In this document: positions 59,840 to 64,000 of the stretch, piece by piece | Layout: every line of letters begins with the position of its first letter | Position numbering within the stretch: position 1 is the first letter of the stretch | Assembly: GCF_900110575.1 (NCBI RefSeq) | Contig: NZ_FOEF01000020.1 | Location: 62,001-126,000 of the forward strand | Direction of reading: 5' to 3' | Source of the DNA: Amycolatopsis saalfeldensis | Lineage (GTDB): Bacteria > Actinomycetota > Actinomycetes > Mycobacteriales > Pseudonocardiaceae | DNA: 64,000 nucleotides | Notes under the pieces: model-generated | What the model was told of the DNA's origin: nothing | The model's input: only the letters and a program-made list of their open reading frames with translations | Databases searched by the model: none | Made by a program: the position numbers and the translations under genes

Positions 59840-59858
59840 ACGTCTGACACAAGCCCTC

Positions 59859-59886
59859 TTGACTGTGCTAGCACACCTGATACATT
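59859..59886 (+). promoter_or_regulatory. promoter of the transfer region
   Basis: TTGACT, 16 bases, then TACATT form a sigma-70-like promoter directed to the gene at 59,922. Operator site 2 covers the spacer and site 3 covers the expected transcription start, so a bound GntR protein would block it. Confidence 0.6.
59864..59884 (-). promoter_or_regulatory. GntR operator, site 2
   Basis: Read leftward this is TGTATCAG-N6-TAGCACA, a second copy of the dyad. It lies between the -35 and -10 of the rightward promoter. Confidence 0.7.
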
Positions 59887-59889
59887 GAG

Positions 59890-59910
59890 TGTGTCAGTAC
59901 ATCTAGCACA
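59890..59910 (+). promoter_or_regulatory. GntR operator, site 3
   Basis: TGTGTCAG-N6-TAGCACA, the third and most complete copy of the dyad. It ends immediately before the GGAGG ribosome site of the gene at 59,922. Confidence 0.7.
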
Positions 59911-59921
59911 GGAGGTGTGAC

Positions 59922-60326
59922 GTGCAGAATCTTCCACTCAACCTGGCCGGCTTCCGGCTGCTGGTCACCGAGCAGCCCGCCGCCAAGACGCGCGAAGTCG
60001 ACGGCAAGAAGGTGCCGGTCACCAACCGCGCCGGTGAGACGCAGTTCGTCGTCGGGGTCTTCCTCAAGCGGCGACCGGTGCCCGGACAGGACCCGGACAA
60101 GGGCGAGGACATCCGGATCAACCTGCCCGTCGACCCCGGAGCTGGCTTCGAGCTCGACACCCAGGTGGAACTGATCGACCCGGTGGTCAACGTCTACGAG
60201 TTGCGCAACGACGATGGCGTGATCACCCGAACCGGGCAGTGGTACAAGGCGGCCGGCGTGAAGCCGGTGACCTCGCCGTCGAAGACGAAGGACCGTCCAG
60301 CAAGTGCCGAGGCTGGATCTCGCTAA
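59922..60326 (+). CDS. conserved AICE protein of unknown function, 134 residues
   Basis: A 134-residue soluble protein opening MQNLPLNLAGFRLLVTEQPA (GTG read as Met) with a beta-rich middle (TQFVVGVFLKRRPVPG, FELDTQVELIDPVVNVYELR) and a basic tail. GGAGG lies seven bases before the GTG at 59922. It is the first gene under the GntR-controlled promoter. The strand-rich fold with a conserved QFVVGVF segment suggests an OB-like or single-stranded-DNA-binding function, but I recognise no family. It is followed by 210 bp that include the second element-wide operator. Confidence 0.72.
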   Translation: MQNLPLNLAGFRLLVTEQPAAKTREVDGKKVPVTNRAGETQFVVGVFLKRRPVPGQDPDKGEDIRINLPVDPGAGFELDTQVELIDPVVNVYELRNDDGVITRTGQWYKAAGVKPVTSPSKTKDRPASAEAGSR

Positions 60327-60423
60327 CACGTTTTCTCTTCATCCGTAACGATTTTCGCTGTTTGACAATTCCACAGTGGATAGATCCATGCCAAAAGCAG
60401 GCAGGCCACTTCCTGCGTGGCCG

Positions 60424-60443
60424 GTTGACGCTTAAGTGTCAAC
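60424..60443. promoter_or_regulatory. element-wide operator, copy 2
   Basis: GTTGACGCTTAAGTGTCAAC, a 20-bp dyad with a single mismatched pair, shares TTGACGCTTAAG with the copy before the SprT-like gene at 40,934. It lies about 95 bp before the transfer operon. Confidence 0.7.
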
Positions 60444-60536
60444 TATCGGCGGGGACGTGCCAAGGTGTTGTCCCGCAAGGGTTCAGCGTACATAAACGGA
60501 AGAAAAGTCAATGATGGCAAAGAAATGGAGGATCAT

Positions 60537-60821
60537 ATGGGAACGCGCATTGTCACTGAAGATCTCATGGTGGGCGGTCGTGGCGGGCACACGGCGCACC
60601 GGGTGGACCGGTGGGTGGTGTCGTGGCTGCCCGACCGCGTGCTCGACCTCACGGCGGCGATCACCGCGATGGTGCTCGGCGACATCTACGCGGAGAATCC
60701 GCCCGCCGACTCGCCGCGCTGGCGGCACGCCCGCGACTACGAGCGGGAGCTGGATATCGGCACGAGCTACCGGCCGCCCCGGCGAGCACGCGGCTGCGGG
60801 AAAGGAGCCGGCGATGTCTAA
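60537..60821 (+). CDS. transfer-operon protein, 94 residues
   Basis: A 94-residue protein: an N-terminal MGTRIVTEDLMVGGRGGHTA, a hydrophobic helix (WLPDRVLDLTAAITAMVLGD) and a charged tail (RWRHARDYERELDIGTSYRP). ATG 60537 has GGAGG five bases upstream; ATG 60525 is in the same frame. It is the first of five overlapping genes leading to the FtsK-like translocase. No family recognised; a role as small spread or transfer accessory protein is inferred from position. Confidence 0.68.
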   Translation: MGTRIVTEDLMVGGRGGHTAHRVDRWVVSWLPDRVLDLTAAITAMVLGDIYAENPPADSPRWRHARDYERELDIGTSYRPPRRARGCGKGAGDV

Positions 60822-61062
60822 CCCGGCGACGCGGCGAGACCTGCTGCTCGCGACCCTGGCCGACATCCAGGGCGAAACCGAGCTGTTGGAGGACCGGGTT
60901 CGCGAGGTGTCGGAGTCGGTCGCGACTGTCCATTCGGGACTGGCGGTGCACACGACGTCGATCACCGCCTATCTGGTGATGGTCAATCGGAGGCTGTCCG
61001 CGCTGCTCGGGTTGGTGCGGGTGATCGGGTCGGAGCGTGGGAGGCGATGGCATAGTGAGTGA
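60814..61062 (+). CDS. small coiled-coil transfer protein A, 82 residues
   Basis: An 82-residue, almost wholly helical protein (LLLATLADIQGETELLEDRV, SITAYLVMVNRRLSALLGLV). AAAGGAG lies six bases before the ATG, which overlaps the preceding gene by eight bases. In size and hydrophobic pattern it resembles the two following genes, and the three may be paralogues. No family recognised. It may form part of a complex with the translocase. Confidence 0.68.
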   Translation: MSNPATRRDLLLATLADIQGETELLEDRVREVSESVATVHSGLAVHTTSITAYLVMVNRRLSALLGLVRVIGSERGRRWHSE

Positions 61063-61303
61063 CCCGCTATATGTCGCGAAAATTGTTGACGCATATCGAA
61101 AAACGGCGGCGGCGCTCGGGAGCATCGCCGATCGGTTCGACTCTCACGCCTCGGTCATCGCGACCATGGATGAAGGGCTGGGCTCAGTGGCGCGAGGCTA
61201 CGCCATCGACCTGTTCGCGCTCAAACGGCGACTGGAAGGCGTGTGCAACGACCTGATGTGGATCACCCAGAAGCGCGAGGCTCTGGGAAAGAAGAGGAGG
61301 TGA
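61055..61303 (+). CDS. small coiled-coil transfer protein B, 82 residues
   Basis: An 82-residue helical protein (AKIVDAYRKTAAALGSIADR, SHASVIATMDEGLG, AIDLFALKRRLEGVCNDLMW) starting at GTG 61055 within the end of the previous gene. GGAGG precedes it. It aligns with protein C in a shared pattern DxxxSxxxxxAxxxxxL...YxIxL. Unknown function; same operon as the translocase. Confidence 0.7.
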   Translation: MSDPLYVAKIVDAYRKTAAALGSIADRFDSHASVIATMDEGLGSVARGYAIDLFALKRRLEGVCNDLMWITQKREALGKKRR

Positions 61304-61308
61304 CCTCA

Positions 61309-61560
61309 GTGGCGACACGGACCGCTGTGCTGGAGATCGCGGAGGACTACCTGCTGACGGCGAAGAAGCTTCGCCGGTTCGGGGACTTCCTGGAGTCGTC
61401 GCATCCGATGATGGCGTCGACAAACCGTGTCCTGGCTAACCAGATCCAGAGCTACGGGATCAACCTGCTGCTGCTCTATGTCCGGATCAACACACTCGCC
61501 GGACAGCTCGCCGACGAGGTCAACCGCTCGGCCGGGAAACTGGAGGAAGAAGGCGTGTGA
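61309..61560 (+). CDS. small coiled-coil transfer protein C, 83 residues
   Basis: An 83-residue helical protein (AVLEIAEDYLLTAKKLRRFG, SSHPMMASTNRVLANQIQSY, LLLLYVRINTLAGQLADEV). GTG 61309 is eight bases after AGAGGAGG; an earlier GTG at 61300 overlaps the previous stop. Its TGA overlaps the GTG/ATG of the translocase gene. It is similar in length and pattern to proteins A and B. Confidence 0.7.
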   Translation: MATRTAVLEIAEDYLLTAKKLRRFGDFLESSHPMMASTNRVLANQIQSYGINLLLLYVRINTLAGQLADEVNRSAGKLEEEGV

Positions 61561-62909
61561 TGCCTGATCCTTCGCCCCGGCAGCGGGGATGGGAGGTGAA
61601 GCTTGTCCTGTGGATGGTGCGGCATCCCGTCATGGTTGCCGTCCCCGCAGTGATTGTGATCGCGGGGCAGCGGTGGGGATGGTCGGCCGTCGCAGTCACG
61701 GCGGCCGGCCTGGCCGTGGTGACCGGGTGTTGGTATCGAGGCCATCCGGACACGTTCGACCAATACGCCGGACCGTATCTGCGGGCGTGGTGCCGCCGCT
61801 GGTCCAGCTACATCGGACCACGCTGGCGTCACGCCTTGCGGGCGTGCGAACTGTCGATCACTCATCGCAAGACTAGAGAGGAGAAATTCCCCCGTATTAC
61901 CAGGATTCGATCCTATTCGACCACAGTGGACACTCTGCACCTGCGGATCGTCGCCGGACAGCAGGAGAAGCACTTCGAGGCCAAATCGGCGGAGCTGGCA
62001 CACGCGCTGCGGGTGCAGCGCGTGTCGGTGGAGGTGGTCAAGCCTGGCGTGATCGGGCTGCACATCCAACGCCGCGAACCGTTCACCAAGATCATCCCCG
62101 CCCCCGACATGCCGCAGCAATCGTCCACTGTGGATCTCAAACGGGTATATGTCGGGGAGACCGAGTACGGGCAGGAGTGGCGAATCCCCATACTCGGCGG
62201 GCATTTGTTCGTCGCCGGGGCAACCGGGGCCGGCAAGAACAGCATCCCGCTCGCGCTGATGCGGTCACTGGCCCCGTTGATCCGCGACGGCCTGGTCAGG
62301 CTGTGGGTGTGCGACCCGAAGCTGTTCGAGTTCGCGTCCGCCACACCGATCTGTTACCGCTACGCCGACACCGCGCAATCCTGCGCGGACCTCATCGCCG
62401 ACTACCTAGCCGAAATGCAAGCGGTGCAACGAGACTTCGCCGACCGGCGGATCCGGCGGCTGTCGGTGTCGCGGGAGACGCCGATCAACGTGCTGATCGT
62501 GGACGAGATGGCCGCGTTGATGGCGTACGGCGACTACGCCATCGCCAAACAGGTACGCGGTCATCTCGCGCTCGTGGGCTCTCAAGGTCGCGCCTCGGGG
62601 CACACGATGATCGGCATGGTGCAGGAACCCACCAAAGACACGATCAGCATCCGGGACTTGTTCACCTGGCGCATCTGTCTGCGCCTGACCGCGAGCAACC
62701 ATGTCGACGGGGTGCTCGGTGAAGACTCCCGCGCGCGGGGAGCCCGCGCCGACGAGATCCCCGATCTCGCCGAAACGGCCGGCATCGGCTACGTGGTCCG
62801 GCCTCGCTCCCGGCTGCCGATCCGGGTCCGGGCCGCATATGTCGACGACACGCACATCGCCGAACTCGTCCGGTTCATCACCGAAAGTCCTCAATGGACA
62901 CACCAGTAG
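61560..62909 (+). CDS. FtsK/SpoIIIE-type conjugal DNA translocase (TraB/TraSA-like)
   Basis: A 449-residue ATPase. Two hydrophobic helices near the N-terminus (about 20-55: HPVMVAVPAVIVIAG, WSAVAVTAAGLAVVTG) anchor it in the membrane. The Walker A motif is LFVAGATGAGKNSIPLAL (Lys226) and Walker B is INVLIVDEMAAL (Asp315, Glu316). A short arginine/sensor region and a small C-terminal domain follow. The residue after the Walker A lysine is Asn rather than Ser/Thr, with Ser next; TraB-type proteins commonly vary here. It moves double-stranded plasmid DNA between mycelia in a single-protein conjugation mode. The start overlaps the preceding stop. Confidence 0.92.
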   Translation: MPDPSPRQRGWEVKLVLWMVRHPVMVAVPAVIVIAGQRWGWSAVAVTAAGLAVVTGCWYRGHPDTFDQYAGPYLRAWCRRWSSYIGPRWRHALRACELSITHRKTREEKFPRITRIRSYSTTVDTLHLRIVAGQQEKHFEAKSAELAHALRVQRVSVEVVKPGVIGLHIQRREPFTKIIPAPDMPQQSSTVDLKRVYVGETEYGQEWRIPILGGHLFVAGATGAGKNSIPLALMRSLAPLIRDGLVRLWVCDPKLFEFASATPICYRYADTAQSCADLIADYLAEMQAVQRDFADRRIRRLSVSRETPINVLIVDEMAALMAYGDYAIAKQVRGHLALVGSQGRASGHTMIGMVQEPTKDTISIRDLFTWRICLRLTASNHVDGVLGEDSRARGARADEIPDLAETAGIGYVVRPRSRLPIRVRAAYVDDTHIAELVRFITESPQWTHQ

Positions 62910-63000
62910 CGTTCCGCCGCTACCTAGTTTGTTTCTGGGGTGGGGTATGGCCGCACGGCCCCGCCCCGCCCCCTTTTGTTCTCATCGCAGGGAGGTTCCT

Positions 63001-64000
63001 ATGTGGACACTCGATGAGCGGATCTCTCACCGGTTGACCGCGCCAGGCTACGCCCAGTGGCGCGCACGGGTCTTCTCGGTGGGTGGGTGCGCTCGCCCCA
63101 TCACGCTCCACGGCACAACCATCATTCGCGACACCGCGACAGGCTTAGTGCGCCACAGTGTCAGCGGTCGGATCTTCACCCCGTGCGGCAACCGCCGCTC
63201 GCGCGTCTGCCCGACGTGCTCGGACCGGTACGCGGGAGACGCCTTCCACATCGTGCGCGCTGGCTTGGCGGGAGGACCCAAGGGTGTTCCCGCGTCGGTG
63301 ACGGGGCATCCCCGGATGTTCCTGACGCTCACCGCACCCTCTTTCGGCGCGGTGCACAGCAATCGGGGTCTCTCAGCTCGGGGCAGGCGGATTCCGTGCC
63401 GCTGCCGCGACCACCACCCCGACGATGATCCTCGGCTCGGCACGCCGATCGATCCCGAGAGCTACGACTATGAAGGCGCGGTGCTGTGGCAGGCCCACGC
63501 GGGCATGTTGTGGGCGCGGTTCACCACCCGGCTGCGGCGAGAACTCGCCAAAGCCGGGGGTCTTCGGGTGGGCGACTTCGCCGGTCACGGCCGGCTGAGC
63601 TTCGGGAAGGTCGCCGAATTCCAGAAACGGGGCCTGGTTCACTTTCACGCCGTGGTGCGGATCGACGGGCCAGACGGGCCGGCCGATCCTCCGCCTCCGT
63701 GGGCCAGCGATGACCTGCTCGACCACGCTGTCCGTTCCGCTGCGGCGGCCGTGGTGCTCACCATCACCAGGCCGGACGGCACCCGGCTTCAGGTGCGGTG
63801 GGGCGCGCAGCTCGACATCAGGCGTATCGCGGCGCGAAGCGTGGAAGACGGGGACGGGACGATCAGCGAGCACCGGCTCGCCGCGTATATCGCGAAGTAC
63901 GCCACGAAAGACACCGGGGCCGCCACGCTCGGAACGGACAGGCCGGTCCGTTCCGAGCGGCACATCGACTATCTGCGGGTGTCGCCGCACCATCGCCGGA
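63001..64000 (+). CDS. RepSA-like replication initiator (cut by window edge)
   Basis: At least 333 residues are present, starting at ATG 63001 six bases after GGGAGG; the stop is beyond the window. Features are a cysteine cluster CPTCSDRYAGDAF (about 75), the strand FLTLTAPSFGAVHS, and the HUH-type pair His214-Phe-His216 in GLVHFHAVVRIDG, followed by a segment AAYIAKYATKDTGAA. This order matches the rolling-circle initiator RepSA of pSAM2-type elements. It nicks the origin and starts replication after excision. It follows the translocase by 91 bp, probably in the same transcript; the catalytic tyrosine may lie in the visible AAYIAKYATK stretch. Confidence 0.9.
   Translation, partial: MWTLDERISHRLTAPGYAQWRARVFSVGGCARPITLHGTTIIRDTATGLVRHSVSGRIFTPCGNRRSRVCPTCSDRYAGDAFHIVRAGLAGGPKGVPASVTGHPRMFLTLTAPSFGAVHSNRGLSARGRRIPCRCRDHHPDDDPRLGTPIDPESYDYEGAVLWQAHAGMLWARFTTRLRRELAKAGGLRVGDFAGHGRLSFGKVAEFQKRGLVHFHAVVRIDGPDGPADPPPPWASDDLLDHAVRSAAAAVVLTITRPDGTRLQVRWGAQLDIRRIAARSVEDGDGTISEHRLAAYIAKYATKDTGAATLGTDRPVRSERHIDYLRVSPHHRR

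Larger units (their letters stand above)
38589..64000. mobile_element. integrated AICE (pSAM2-like), left end to beyond the window
   Basis: The element is bounded on the left by the tRNA-Val remnant and an adjoining tyrosine integrase. It includes a GntR regulator with operators, a run of small transfer-associated genes, an FtsK/TraB-type translocase and a RepSA-like initiator. These are the hallmarks of actinomycete integrative and conjugative elements that move double-stranded DNA. At least 25.4 kb are visible, which is large for the class because of about 18 kb of cargo (40-59 kb). Base composition is uneven, with AT-rich patches (integrase, toxin tip and immunity gene, 54-56.3 kb), which points to mosaic assembly. 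The right end, the intact tRNA and any excisionase were not seen. Confidence 0.9.

Noticed and set aside
1..64000. CRISPR array or rRNA genes
   Set aside because: No regularly spaced direct repeats and no rRNA-like sequence were seen anywhere in the window.

Overview
The window looks like a GC-rich actinobacterial chromosome, probably Pseudonocardiaceae (Amycolatopsis-like). The evidence is codon usage strongly biased to G/C at third positions, frequent GTG starts, mycothiol-type enzymes, a PPE/EspG cassette typical of that family, and a pSAM2-like integrated element. Two blocks are joined near position 38,590.

Block 1 (about 1-38,315) is an enediyne biosynthetic gene cluster with flanking tailoring genes. 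Its core is a divergent pair of operons. Rightward runs the iterative enediyne polyketide synthase PksE (29,108-34,915; KS-AT-ACP-KR-DH-PPTase), then the TebC/E10 thioesterase, an E6-like flavin reductase and an acyl-CoA carboxylase carboxyltransferase. Leftward run two UnbL (DUF1702) paralogues, UnbV, UnbU and a cytochrome P450. A second leftward operon (20,949-14,769) holds a DUF5987 protein, a GMC oxidoreductase, an AhpD-like protein, a mycothiol-type DinB protein, an N-methyltransferase and a glycosyltransferase. Deoxyaminosugar genes (DegT aminotransferase, 3-ketoreductase, NDP-hexose 2,3-dehydratase, C-methyltransferase) and an enediyne-type epoxide hydrolase lie at 8-15 kb. The epoxide hydrolase, flavin reductase, GMC protein and DUF5987 protein together suggest a nine-membered enediyne carrying a branched dimethylaminosugar; this is inference. 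The first 8 kb (acyl-CoA dehydrogenase pair, formyltransferase, maleate-isomerase-like protein, amidohydrolase, PatB-like C-S lyase/aminotransferase, MaoC hydratase, gamma-carbonic-anhydrase-like protein, MFS pump) may build a peripheral acyl group and export product. NDP-glucose synthase, 4,6-dehydratase, an apoprotein gene and the flavin monooxygenase partner are not in the window.

Block 2 (38,589 to beyond the window end) is an actinomycete integrative and conjugative element (AICE) inserted in the 3' half of a tRNA-Val(GAC) gene. The displaced tRNA 3' half forms the left attachment site and a tyrosine integrase lies next to it. At the right are a GntR repressor with three operator copies, a transfer operon of small proteins ending in an FtsK/TraB-type translocase, and a RepSA-type initiator cut by the window edge. 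The other attachment site and the intact tRNA lie beyond the window.

Between integrase and transfer genes the element carries cargo. This includes a SprT-like zinc protein, a DUF4145/membrane-coiled-coil pair, a multi-spanning membrane protein with a toxin-like C-terminus followed by a likely immunity gene, a DUF6731-like/membrane-protein pair, a two-TM coiled-coil protein with strong palindromes in its gene, and a 27-codon peptide gene next to an XRE regulator. It also includes an ESX-like cassette (helical protein, DUF3558 lipoprotein, PPE-like protein, EspG-like chaperone), a DUF5753-XRE/DUF397 pair and an XRE-TPR regulator. The best candidate for an undescribed system is the membrane-toxin/immunity module at 43,232-46,026. 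The toxin tip and immunity gene are clearly more AT-rich than the membrane half of the same gene, and the module sits beside an IS481 remnant.
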